DNA from: Opisthocomus hoazin | Lineage: Eukaryota; Chordata; Aves; Opisthocomiformes; Opisthocomidae | Length of the DNA: 64,000 nucleotides | NCBI RefSeq assembly: GCF_030867145.1 | Contig: NC_134415.1 | Span: forward strand, 52,280,693-52,344,692 | Direction: 5' to 3' | Shown: one piece after another, positions 26,076 to 36,853 of the stretch | Position numbering within the stretch: the first letter of the stretch is position 1 | How the letters are laid out: the number at the start of each line of letters is the position of its first letter | The notes under the pieces: model-generated | What the model was told of the DNA's origin: nothing | Seen by the model: the letters and a program-made list of their open reading frames with translations, nothing else | The model's database searches: none | Translations under genes and position numbers: made by a program

Positions 26076-29000
26076 CCACACACAACTATAAATGCATAAA
26101 TACTTAGGCTGAAGGAATAGCCGTAATTTGCACTAAAATTTCCAAGCAGACATGAGGACAAAATCCCTAACACAGCGCATTTAAAGATTACATATTGGTA
26201 GGAATACAACAAAAATTTAAATGTCATTCAGTTGCCATAAAATGATCTAAAATTGAACCAACGTATTATGTACTATGTATTTATATGGGAGCACCTGATT
26301 TTCTTGTTTAAGCAGTTCAAATAGCACTTGCTATTTCTGAAAAATATGGGAGATGATATCCTGTGCTATTTTTAGGAATAGCGTGTTTATCTTTATTTGG
26401 TTGCCTTTAGATGGATGCTATATGAAGAAATAAGAATTAATCAGTCCTGGGCTGTTTTAGTCTGAGGGAACTAAAGTCAATAGTTTTAGATTGTGCTAGT
26501 TGCCAGTGCTGATCCTTCTGTTCTGTGGGTCAGCAGCTGGAGGTCTAGTCCATTTTAGCATCCCTTTTTGTCTGCCGCCAGCTGTCTTTCCTCTTATCCA
26601 ACAGTGGGATATATAAATTATTTTTACATGTTCAGCATCCTGGGGCAGCCATAGAAATGGATTGGGGGGGGGCGGGGCGGAAGTGCCTAAGATCAGGGCA
26701 GAGAGGCTGAGTCTACAGACGTAGCAACCATCACTCACTTCGTGGAAAAGCCAGGAGATAAAATTTGATGAAGTACTGCATTTAGTTAGTATAAAATGCA
26801 TATATACGTCTTGGTGTCTTACAACCTTTCTTTTTGTTATGTTTTTGAAGAAAAATAAAGGATACTTTGCTTCAAAGAAAGAGTTGAGTGCAACTATTGA
26901 ACATCTGTATGAACTTCAAGCTATAAGAAGGGCTAAACCAGGTCAGATGAGCAGCAACATGATGATGGTGAGATGATGAAGAGACCATGAGCGATCAGAG
27001 GTACATCTTACCATCACATCAGTTACATGAGCATGTCAAAGCATGGAGAAACTGCCTGTATATTGTCTGTGATCACACAGCTATTGAGCAAAATAGAGCA
27101 ATTAGATTTAACTAATAAGAACAAGGAGGCTGTCTTCTCACCATCAAAAAAATTTATTTAAAATGACAATTAATAGGCCTGCTGTTTTAAGTTCATTCTT
27201 TTTTACTAGAATACTTACAAAAGAGTTTTACACTGTAAGAAATACAATGTGCTCAAAGAATAAATAAAATTGACATGAATTCCATGGCAGCCTGTAAGTA
27301 TGCACATACTTGTATGCCTTATTAACGTGTTCCTCCTCTAGATTATAGTCCAGGTAAAAGAAATTACTGCTGGTGTATTGTCAAAAAGCTGCTCGTCATC
27401 ACTCAAGTGAGGTTGGCCTTACAGCAGACTACACTGTTGAAGTATTGTATGATTTTATTCTTGTAGCAGTAGTTGTTTGAAACTGATTTGCCAGGTAACA
27501 TTTTGGAAAAAAAAGAAATTTTTAGGAAGTCATAATTCTCATGAAAAATCTGAGTGAACAGGGAGTATGTAAAAATAAAAATTGCATGCAAAGAAATTGA
27601 GAATGAAAGAAGTTTCTGAGGGTAGACATCGCCTGCCATATTAGTTCATCTGTATTATCTTCAGGAAGGTTGTAATGTGCCCCATCAGAGAGATCTGTTC
27701 CACCCTACAATGGAACAATGCAAAATTTACAAGTCTGTTGAATCAATTTAGTTGGATAAATCTTAAACACTGGTAGATCTAAACTGTGATTTTATTTTCT
27801 AAAGCTTAAAGTGGGTAATATTGGGATGAGAAACAACATAGCTAGCTACCTCTAAACCCAAACTGATTTTTTTTTCAATTCACCCAGGTATTTCTGCCCA
27901 GGATATGGTAAAATTATAGTGATTTCCAGGCTCATACATGAAAACTTGCACTGTTTAGAAACCTGATTCTACCTGATGGAATAAAATCAGTTAATCTTAG
28001 CTAACAGCCTGTGCCAAAGTAGTAATCTGAGCAGATGTTACATGGTATTCAAGTAATCAGTTTTTACAGTAATATATTAGTTTTTCACAAGTTACAACGA
28101 GAAGAGTAAAAACTGTATTTTCACTGAAAAAAAAGCCTTTGAAAATAGCTTAGAATAACTGCTACTTGCCAAACATCGTGCCCTAGAAAGTCTGAAGAAC
28201 CTTGATTTTCTCTGGGGAATAAAGCAGCCCTATGTAACGTCTTTTTCATGTGCTGTTTTTTCAAGATCTTTTCCTTTTGTTTCTGCTCCTTTTCACAGGA
28301 TATATCAGAGACAATTCAGCCTACAAGATTTAGCTCCCTTTTTTTTCCTGTCCTTGCCAAAACTGGCTTCACCACAGTTCCACTAGCATGACTCACCTAA
28401 AATACATCCCTATCTACAACAGTCAGATACTGGTTCTAAAACCAGTAAAACTAGCAAATTCAGGTTTCGTATAGCTTCAGGTCTTACACTGTTTGCATCT
28501 CTATCCTGGAAGATCTTCAGTCATTTTCACATCTCTCTTATCCTCCTTTTTGGTTTTGCCATCTGGGTAAAAGACAGACACACCTGTAAAAACTACATAT
28601 AAGCTGATAGCTCCCAAATGGAATGGGTAACAGCCAAGTTCTCCCGGCTCCCTCTCCCCAGGAGAGCCTGTTAGCTCTCTGTAATTTAGCCAGCTGCTGA
28701 TTTTTACAAAACTATCAGGAATTTAATATCATGAATCTTCTGCTACTGCCATAGTTAACTGAAATTGTCCAAAGTTGTTCAAAAGCTGGAGTGTTTTATG
28801 TGGGGAAAGGTGAGGAAAATAAAGGGCTTCAGTGTATGATCAACTTGATGTGATAGTGAGAAAGCATGGTAGTCATGTTGAAAATTTTTTTAGCTGTCCT
28901 ATCTTTGTCTGACCCAGATAAAAGGAAGAACTCCCTAAACATTCATAAGGAAGAAGCAGCAGTCACAGTCTTGGTGGTGTCTTCCAAAGCTGCTGTACCA

Positions 29001-30593
29001 TCTGTCTTTGGAAGTCAAAAACGCACTGCGACCGCAAAACACCACCATAACTCAAGTGAAGATTCCAGCTGCTGTAGTCTGATAAAAGCAGTTACAAGGG
29101 ACAAATTATTAAGCAGTGAGCAAAGTGCTAGAAGATGGTGGGCTGGTACCTTACAAATGTGAGCCATTTAAAATCAGTACTGTGGCTTCCAGTGCAAACT
29201 TTGCCTGTATATTAAGTTTCATAGTCCCAGTTGCAATGCCATCAACCATGTCTACAGTAATGGTGAAAACGTTGCTACTGTCAATCTATTTACTCCTCAG
29301 GCATATTTGGCAGCCAAGGGAATAACCCTGAATGTTAGTTACCAGGCTGTTTCTTTCCTAAGTGGGTAAATATCAATGTTGAAAAAGAGCAAAAATTGAT
29401 TTCTAGTTTAAAAGATACACAATTTTCTTTTTAAAAAGCAAACCAATTTAAATTCCCAATTATTATAACTTTTATGAATTCCTAAGCTTTTTTTAAAAAG
29501 CTATTAAAATAATGTAGATAAAATATTGTGGTTTCAGATAGTTCATTCTTGCTATTGGAGTTGTAAATTCTTGTCACCGAGCTAGTAGCATCACTAGCTC
29601 AGCATCTGCAATCAGAATGGTGGAGCTGCCAGATCAGCTCTTGCTACCTGCATCTTCCTCTGAATATGCAGGGAACATACTTTCCTCAACTGGTTTGTTC
29701 AGCTAAGTCAGCTCAGTCACTTGTACATTCCAAGTTAAGAAATCAGAGGTTGAGCACCCCTGATTTAGAGCGAGGTTAAGATACTCTGAGCCCGGAACAT
29801 GACATCCAAATTCTGTTCCTAAAACTACACCTGTAACTTGTAAAAACGTTCTGCCTGTGCTCTAATTTGTGATGTAGTATGTAGATCCTCCTTTCTTCAC
29901 TCCCTGGGAATTGAATGTCACAAACATATCAGTCCAAATGACCCAAAAGGTACTGGGCATCAATGGACTTTCTTCCCTTTGCTGAACCCCCGGACACACA
30001 GAGAACAAACACTGCTTGTTCATTACGTTAATAACAGTGTGTGGGATGTTCACATAAAACAGAACTATAATAAAACCATGGAAAAAAAAAATAAGCTAAG
30101 TATTAAGGCTGAAAAGTTTGAATTTAGACATGTTCACGGGTATAGATTTAGGGATGCCAAGATCTAAACTTGATATTGGTTTTAAGCATTCATGTTTAAA
30201 TGAAAAGTAGGAGGGAAGAACATGAATTTTAAAAAGTAGTTATGATACTACCTTGATCTGTTTGCAAGAGGTATTAATAGAGAATGGATTTTTTGTGTCT
30301 AGGTCCAAGGAAGCTAGTGGTCCTTATGTTCCTCAGGAGTGTAAAGTATCATGGCCAAATTGGTAAGTGAGTAATTTAATTGTATTTCTTAAAAGTGTGA
30401 GGGGCTGAGGAGTAGCAATATTAAACCTAAAGTGCAGAACTACCTGTATTCTGGGTAATTTGAAAAATTTTCACCATTCCTTCTGATTCCTTAGAAAATT
30501 TTAGGAATGCTCATAGAGTATCTTGGAAGATTTCACATTCCTGGATGTTTAAATTTTCCACAGTGACCTGATGAATTTAGAATTAAAAAAAAA

Positions 30594-30620
30594 TTTAATA
30601 CTAAAAAATTTAGTATTAAA
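30594..30620. repeat. Perfect 12-bp inverted repeat with 3-nt loop
   Basis: The left arm TTTAATACTAAA (30,594-30,605) and right arm TTTAGTATTAAA (30,609-30,620) are exact reverse complements separated by AAA. An AT-only hairpin or cruciform is possible. There is no gene next to it, and an A-run precedes it. Confidence 0.85.
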
Positions 30621-33600
30621 AATCATTTAGTGTACATCATTCTGCCACAATCCCATGGTTTAGTTTTCCTAATACACTGTTATTAACATATGAAAAGACA
30701 CATTTGATTCAATTTTGTTATTAATATATTGCATCATTTTAATGAAAGGTAAGTCTTTAGTCTTTATTTTCACTTAAGGACTTTTCTGATTGACTGCATG
30801 CTCCCTAAAAGCGTCCGACCTTCACCCCCCAGACTGGGCAGAGAGGAAAGGACTTCAAGGAAAATATTTATCCTAAATCCACACTATCTGCTTGTTGGGA
30901 ACTTGTTGGTCCTAGAAGTTAAGCAGCCTTTGCTGATGTCAGTATTTAGATAGGAGGTTATCCAGGAACTTGGAAGTGCTACAGGAAATGTTTGAGGTTT
31001 TTGCAGAGAAGTCTCATCTCTCTTCAGTGTAAACAATGCCTCCTCTGGGTGTGGAAGTGCCCCACTTTTTAGGGCCCTGTACGTCAGTAAGACATAAAAT
31101 TGGTAACTTAACTGTGTATTGTCTTTTAAGACCTAATGGTTCTTTCCAAGGAAAAGACAGTCGGACCAAAATGCAATTAACAGTGGATTCCTGTGCAGTT
31201 TTAGTGAGGTGAATTTCTCATGTCATAGTCTCATTTGCTGGAGAGCATTGTTGTTGCTTTGATTCACTTCAAATGCTGGTATATTTTAATGGTGAGCAAA
31301 TATCTTCTTGTTCACTGTTGTAACATCATTTTTAAAGTTACATATCAGCTTTGGTTCCTTTGAACGAAAGCTTAAACAGACCAAGTTGTGGCCTAGGAAG
31401 AAACTACTTGGATGTCAGAATTTAAAGCTACAGCTAATGGCAACTTTTCTCTCGTGGCAGTTGGTGTAATTTAGAGCTGTTCTTAAACCACTCTCATTTA
31501 TGCAGATAGACTGGCTCAGCACCCAGATGGGTGACTGAAGGAAGTTTCAAAGAATGTTTGTGACAGATCTGAATCAGAATACTGTGTATTGACGTGGTTA
31601 TTAGGACATAGAAACAGACTAATTTGATGTATCAAGATGATGTTAGGGGGCATAAAAAAAAAAGTGGAGAAATTTGCTCCGTGTAAGTGCCTGGAACACT
31701 GAAGAACATAAAAGGTATAAAAAGCTACTGTCAAGAAAATGTTAATTATTGCAGAGGACCAAACTGAAAGGCAGGCCCCACAGAAGATTCTGATAAAGCT
31801 GAATCTGACTCAGTTACCACCAACAGATGGTAATCCCTCTGTACTATTGCTTCAACACTTTTTCCCTCTGTATGTTGCATTTGTATTAATATACCAAGCA
31901 GTGATTTTGTCACAATATCCCACTACCTATCTTGAAGTACAGCAGGTGTCCAAAAGAAGACAAACCTGCTAGGTAAATATGCTTGAAGTCCAAGGCACTG
32001 CAGCACAGGCATAATCTGAAAACAAAAGCATCACAGAGTTTTATCCTTCCAGAGATAAAGACATGATGCCTGAAACCTGGGGGATTGTACTTTGAGCTTA
32101 AAAGGATGGAGAGAAATCCAATCATCCTTGCAGTCTTAAAACTCCATCTTTTTAAATCTGAGACCAAATGGGGTTTTTTCTGTTTGATCCTGCTGTGAAG
32201 TGATAATACTGCATTTGTCCCATCACAATATTTTTCCTAGTCTATGATATGCTGAGATATCGTATTACTTCTGTGTAAGATCAAGCAGAAGGTCACAGTG
32301 AACAGAAAAAACATCCAACCAGTACATAGCCATTGTCAGCACTGCTGCGGAAATTCAGAAACCACCACCAACTGGTGTTTCTCTTTCACATGCTGACTGC
32401 TTTTCTTCTTAAGTTCGCTACATGAAAACACTTCACGAAAACTAAGTTTGAAAATTAACTTGCTGAATATCTGCAATGTCCTCCTACTTGTTGACAATCT
32501 TCATATAAGAATTGTAAAATATTTTCACAAAGAGCTTAAAGAAAGTGTGTTTTGCAGTATAGTTTCAGTACTGGAGAGCTGTATTTTCCTCTCGCTTGTT
32601 AATTTGACTTGCTCAGGCTATCTGGAACTCTCCCTTCCTGTTTCCCTCCAAGACCTTTAGTCACTTCCTTTCTCCAAATAAAAAACCCTTTCATTTCTCT
32701 TTAACTGATGATGGATTCTCTTTCAAGCATTCTGATAAAATCAACTGAATTATATATAGATTTTTCCTACTTGTAGAAGACCAAAAATCACTGCAGTTAG
32801 ATATGTTAAAATTAATTTCAGTGCAGTGTCTGTACTCAGAATTTTACAAATTTTTAAAAGTACCTTGTTGCCTTAGGGCATATTTTAATGGAAAGGTAAA
32901 ATTCCATTTTCCTGTTTAACCAAGAGATGTGAAAAATAGATTGGCTGGTGAAATGATAAAGACCTTATTCAATCAAAGTATTTTTATTTGCTATATAAAA
33001 AGTGCAGATTTACAACACAAAAATAAAAGTCTGTTTACTTTCCTGGCATGTAGTAAATGGGTACACAGAAAACCTGAATTTTCCTTTTAGTAAAATATTT
33101 CAGGCCCAGTCATCTACTGTGAATGGGGTAAAATGCCACTGAAGATTTCAGACCTTTATTTATCAATAAAGTCATTAAATCTGGTCTGTTTTTTCTCACA
33201 TAAAAGCCATCACCAGACAGTTACTCATTTCTTAATGCAATTTATTATAGTAAGCTTCTTCAGGGAGTAAAAATGTTTTGAGAATTTACATTGCCCAGAA
33301 TGGATTGCTCTCCCCCATGTACATTCTCCAAACTGACTAGCTGGTAGGAAAAGAGAGGAACTATTGTCAAGATTTTCTTTGCATGCACTTACACTGTGGC
33401 AGCTGGTATAACACCACCAGGCAGACATAGCAATAGGTAAGTAAAAAGAAGACTGAAGGTATCAGGTTATATCTTAAACCACGCACCAAATGACTTACTG
33501 GCTCAGTGAAGTGGAAGTGCTGGTACTGGAGTTACAGCAGAGATCCAGGGCTGTGATCCTCCATGCCAGGACCCACTGTTTCTACCAGATCAAAAATTCA

Positions 33601-34480
33601 TGGGTAATTGACGTACTTCTAGGTGTAGTTCAAGGTTGATACCTAAGCTGACTGAGCTGAACATTGGGTTATGCTCTGTCCTGAGTAGTGTAATACAGAT
33701 TTCAGTAAGGATGATGGGAGCCACTGGGCCTGTTCTGTCTTTATTTACACGTGTGTAGTCCACTAGCTCTAACAGAGCTGTGACAATAAAACCAGGAATA
33801 CAATTTAGCCAAAATTTCCATGTTTTATATTTAACAATACATTGGATTTAATCCATCCATCCTGCTGCCACTGCAACACCCCTTATACTACTGTAAAAAG
33901 GGATAACTTGAAAATATCATGGACAATTTGTCAATAGAAGATAAAAAATCTTAGGGGAAAAGAATGAAGTCTAAAGACCTCACAGGTTATTATGTGCTTA
34001 TTCAGCTGCTGTGAAATTTTTAACTCCAGTGGGATAACAATGTTACCGTCACTGTATTTGTAAAAATACTTTTCACATTCCTTCTAGTCATTTCTGTAGA
34101 GATAGAGAATATTGATGTCTTTGTACATCCTTGACAGAACTCTCATCTGGAACTTCCTGTGCCCAAACTGAATGGATCGGGTGCAGTGAGGAGGAGCAAG
34201 GGAAAGGGTGACAGCGGAGCTTCTCTAGCTTTACTTAAGAAAGCAAGGGCTGGACAAAGCGTATTCTTTTAAGCAGGTTAGAAATTAAAATTCAGAGAAA
34301 AGAACAATTTAAAGGGAAAAGTGGCAAAAGGATGTACATTCGCCTTGCGCAAATTAAGACTGGAAATGAGGAGGTCTCTACTTATTTAGAAAATGAGATA
34401 TTTTAGAATAGCCTTCCCAATACAAATACCAGCAACAACGCACCCCACACTCAAATATTTGGGTTCAAGCAGTTCATGCA

Positions 34481-34850
34481 AAGAATATAACATGTTTTTC
34501 TAAAGCAAGAGAGGACTCAATGCTGGGACCCCTTAGAGTCCCTCCATTTGTGTACTGCCAGACAGTTTTTCGGAAAGTAACTGAATGCTGGAGATCTGAC
34601 CCCAGTTTCATGCTAGAGACTCCTCCCTCCGCAGTACGAAATGTGGGTGCCCCCTCACCGCCTCCACACATTCGGCTGCGCTATCAGAGCCCACTTGGGA
34701 ACGTCTCCTGGTGCCAGGGCATCATCATTCCTCTTAATGGGACCCCGGCCCTGAACGCGCACCTTTGCGGATGCGCCATCCTACACGACATGGCGGAACG
34801 GACACAACAGGAGAGCTGTTGTTCCTCTTCCTTAACCTCGTGTCTCACTG
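34481..34850. promoter_or_regulatory. Small CpG-richer patch about 1.3 kb upstream of the RTN4 island
   Basis: From about 34,500 to 34,810 the sequence is visibly richer in G+C and CpG than the flanking AT-rich DNA. Near 34,774-34,795 it contains CGCCAT and ATGGCG in inverted arrangement. The second (ACATGGCGGA) resembles a YY1 site. Overlapping frames on both strands (142 codons at 34,520-34,948 on the + strand) match no known protein. It could be a distal promoter or enhancer element of RTN4 or a decayed repeat. The call rests on composition only. Confidence 0.3.
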
Positions 34851-35289
34851 AGCTTACAGTTTGTCTGCTCTGTGTCTGTCCACGAAATACTCCCCTTTCT
34901 ACAGGCACGTGGTGGAGAATAATTCGTCTCTGGGTTAAAAATCTGTAATAATGTTGGAATCGTATGAAATGTAGAATTGTAAGTCCTTTTAGTCTTATTG
35001 TGGTAGCTGCGTGGGTGGAAATTTCGTCCAAATATATACGCCATTGCAGTTCAGATTGTCAGCCTAAGGGCTCTGGCTAGCGTTCCATCCCCAAGCAGGA
35101 AGCAAGAGACCGCACCAGGGCCCAACACGGAAATACACGCCAACTTTTGTTTTGTGAGCAAGATGCATCTTTTTCCCACACAAGTTGCCTAATTCGAGTT
35201 TTAAAGAGGTGGTTTGATCTGTCCAGATGGCTGACTTAAACTAATACGAGTGGTTAAACAAGTCTGTCTCTTCTGAAAATGTCTCCCCG
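34851..35289. other. Non-coding interval before the CpG island
   Basis: Mixed-composition sequence with no recognised gene. It separates the small CpG patch from the main island. Confidence 0.5.
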
Positions 35290-35754
35290 TTTTTTTCAGG
35301 TGCGGCAAGCTTCTTGCGTCGTGTTTCGGGTAAAACCACCGTTCCCTCGGAGGAAGGCGCTGACCGGCCCCGCTTCCCGCCCCGGGGGCGATGGTCCCGC
35401 CGGTGCCACGCCCGAAGAGGGGGAGCGGGGTCGGTAAGGAGCCTCGCCCGCTCCCGGCCCGCCGAGCGCAGCCGCCGGGCTGCCTCGGGGCACCCAGGCC
35501 GAGAGGAACCGGGCGATGGTCGATCGGTGCCTCGCAGCGCGGGTCTCCGGAAAGCCCCTTTCCTTTCTCAATAGCTGAGGGCTTCTAGCCGCTGCTTAAA
35601 GTAAAAAAAAAGTTCCGCTACCCCCGGCGGAGGGAAGTGATGAATCACGACGCGCCCTCCCAAGATGTCTGTCACGCCGCTGCCCGAGCCCGCCCGCCTG
35701 CCCGCCCTCACGCTGAGGGGCGAAGGGACCCGCCACCCCACAGGCCCGGCCCGG

Positions 35755-35769
35755 CCCGCAGGGGGCGCC
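35755..35769 (+). promoter_or_regulatory. Candidate CTCF site
   Basis: CCCGCAGGGGGCGCC matches the CTCF core consensus (CCASYAGRKGGCRS type) with one mismatch, about 360 bp upstream of the RTN4 start codon and inside the CpG island. GC-rich islands produce such matches by chance, so this is a candidate only. Confidence 0.4.
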
Positions 35770-35865
35770 GCCGCCCCCGCCGCAGGGCCCCCTGACGGCG
35801 CGCAGGAGGCCCCCCGCCCAGCCCGCGCTCCCGGCGCCGAACTTTACCCGACTTCGCCGCCCCTC

Positions 35866-36022
35866 GCGCCCCGCCCCCACGCTGCATATTCAGGAGGCGG
35901 CCGCGCCCCATTGGCGCGGCCGCGCCCCCTCCCTGTCCTACTGGCCGCTGCCGCCGTCGCTCAGCGGCCGCGACGGGCGGGGCGGGCGGCCGCGCCCCAC
36001 CGCCTCCCCCACCGGTGACTCA
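35866..36022 (+). promoter_or_regulatory. RTN4: RTN4 proximal promoter elements (GC boxes, CCAAT, AP-1)
   Basis: Visible sites in order: a GC box (CCCCGCCCC, about 35,870-35,878), the AT-containing TGCATATT (about 35,884-35,891), an inverted CCAAT box (ATTGG, 35,910-35,914), GC boxes in the opposite sense (GGGCGGGGCGGG, about 35,975-35,986) and a consensus AP-1 site (TGACTCA, 36,016-36,022). The start codon follows at 36,133. Transcription probably starts between the CCAAT box and about 36,080, giving a short 5' UTR. The exact start cannot be read from the sequence. Confidence 0.55.
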
Positions 36023-36132
36023 ACAGGGCGTGGAGCCTGGGTCCCGCAGCGGCAGCGCAGCCCTCGCCCTCCCCAGGCAGCGGCACAGCCCCAGCGTCGC
36101 GCGCACTCATTGTTGCGCCAGCGCCAGGCACC

Positions 36133-36237
36133 ATGGACGAGCTGGACCAGTCTCCTCTGGTCTCCTCCTCCTCCTCCGGGCCAGTGCTACCGCAGCAGCC
36201 CCAGTTCAACTACCAGTTCGTGCTCGACGACGAGAAG

Positions 36238-36272
<35 letters not shown>

Positions 36273-36571
36273 CGAAGACTTCGACGAGCAGCTGGAGGTG
36301 ATGGAGAGGAAGCCCGCCGCAGCCCTGCAGGAGCGGCCGCCGCAGTTGCTGGATCTCGGCGGCCCCGCCGAGCCGCCCCGCCCCGCCGCCCCGGAGCCGC
36401 CGCAGCCCGACTGGAGCCCCCCGGGAGCCGTCTCCTCCTCGTCCTCCGCCAGCACGCCGTCCCCAGCGCAGGAGCAGCCCTCGGCCCCCGCCCGGCCCGC
36501 TCAGCCCCAGCCGCCCAAGCCCGAGCCCGCCGCCGCCCCCTGGAGAAGAGGGTCCTCCTCCGGCTCGGCTG
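36133..36571 (+). CDS. RTN4: RTN4 (Nogo-A/B) coding exon 1
   Basis: This is the first coding exon shared by Nogo-A and Nogo-B, ER-membrane reticulon proteins. Nogo-A limits neurite growth, and the family shapes tubular ER. The start MDELDQSPLVSSS parallels human MEDLDQSPLVSSS, and the ATG has a strong context (GGCACCATGG). Residues 26-30 (NYQFV) match the human (K)YQFV block. Residues 36-46 are an uninterrupted run of eleven Glu, followed by Asp/Glu-rich sequence, then VMERKPAA at about residues 56-63, matching human LERKPAA. The rest is low-complexity Pro/Ala/Ser, ending in RRGSSSGSA. The exon encodes 146 codons plus one base (phase 1). Human exon 1 is longer by several tens of residues, mostly in the Pro-rich part. 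The donor is G|GTGAGT. The N-terminal part is predicted disordered and has no signal peptide. Confidence 0.96.
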
Positions 36572-36797
36572 GTGAGTGCCTCCGCCCCGGGGCCGGGGAG
36601 GGCGGCGGCGGCCGGGTGGGGGGCAGCGCTCGTCACGGGCGGGCGCCTCCGCCCGAGTCGCTGCCGCTGCCCCGCCGGGAGGCTCCCTTTGTCTGCCGGT
36701 CGTCGGCCGCCTCTTGCGGCATCGCTCCCTCCCCTTAGCCGCGCCGGGGCGCGGCCCCGCCGCAGCTCATGCGGGAAAAAAGGCTCCCTCCCTGCCG

Positions 36798-36853
36798 CCC
36801 CCCCCCCCCTTTTTTTTTTTTTCCATTTCTTCTCTTTCCCTCCTCCCCTCTCT
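36798..36853 (+). repeat. Polypyrimidine C-run/T-run tract in intron 1
   Basis: Twelve C (36,798-36,809) are followed by thirteen T (36,810-36,822) and then a C/T-rich stretch to about 36,853 with one interruption by A. Long homopurine-homopyrimidine tracts can form triplex DNA, and this one lies about 230 bp downstream of exon 1. Homopolymer length may be uncertain in assemblies. Confidence 0.75.

Larger units (their letters stand above)
21426..34480. other. AT-rich non-coding DNA upstream of RTN4, no gene recognised
   Basis: No frame here looks coding. The 127-codon + frame at 24,405-24,788 and the minus frames at 23,429-23,698 and 26,496-26,801 match no family I recognise and have no visible exon context. 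The interval contains small tandem duplications near 22.7 and 23.1 kb, an ATAC microsatellite at 26.05 kb, a G-run at about 26,664-26,680 and an AT hairpin at 30.6 kb, listed separately. Confidence 0.55.

Noticed and set aside
31040-31110. GGGCCCTGTACGTCAGTAAGAC as a further copy of the 21.3-kb ancient repeat
   Set aside because: Similarity is limited to a few words and does not extend. Not strong enough to annotate.
31711-31722. TATAAAAAG box as a possible LTR or gene promoter
   Set aside because: No paired LTR, primer-binding site or downstream gene could be recognised. TATA-like words are common in AT-rich DNA.
1-34480. CRISPR arrays, rRNA genes, operons or bacterial-type mobile systems
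   Set aside because: None expected in a vertebrate genome and none seen.
36015-36575. 186-codon + frame overlapping RTN4 exon 1
   Set aside because: It lacks an ATG start at its head (begins at GTG), is out of frame with RTN4, and runs through the RTN4 donor site.
35596-36636. Long open frames on the minus strand and in other + frames across the CpG island
   Set aside because: They are Gly/Ala/Arg/Pro/Ser-rich translations of GC-rich DNA that overlap each other and the true RTN4 exon. The 149- and 81-codon minus frames are the reverse of the RTN4 Glu run.
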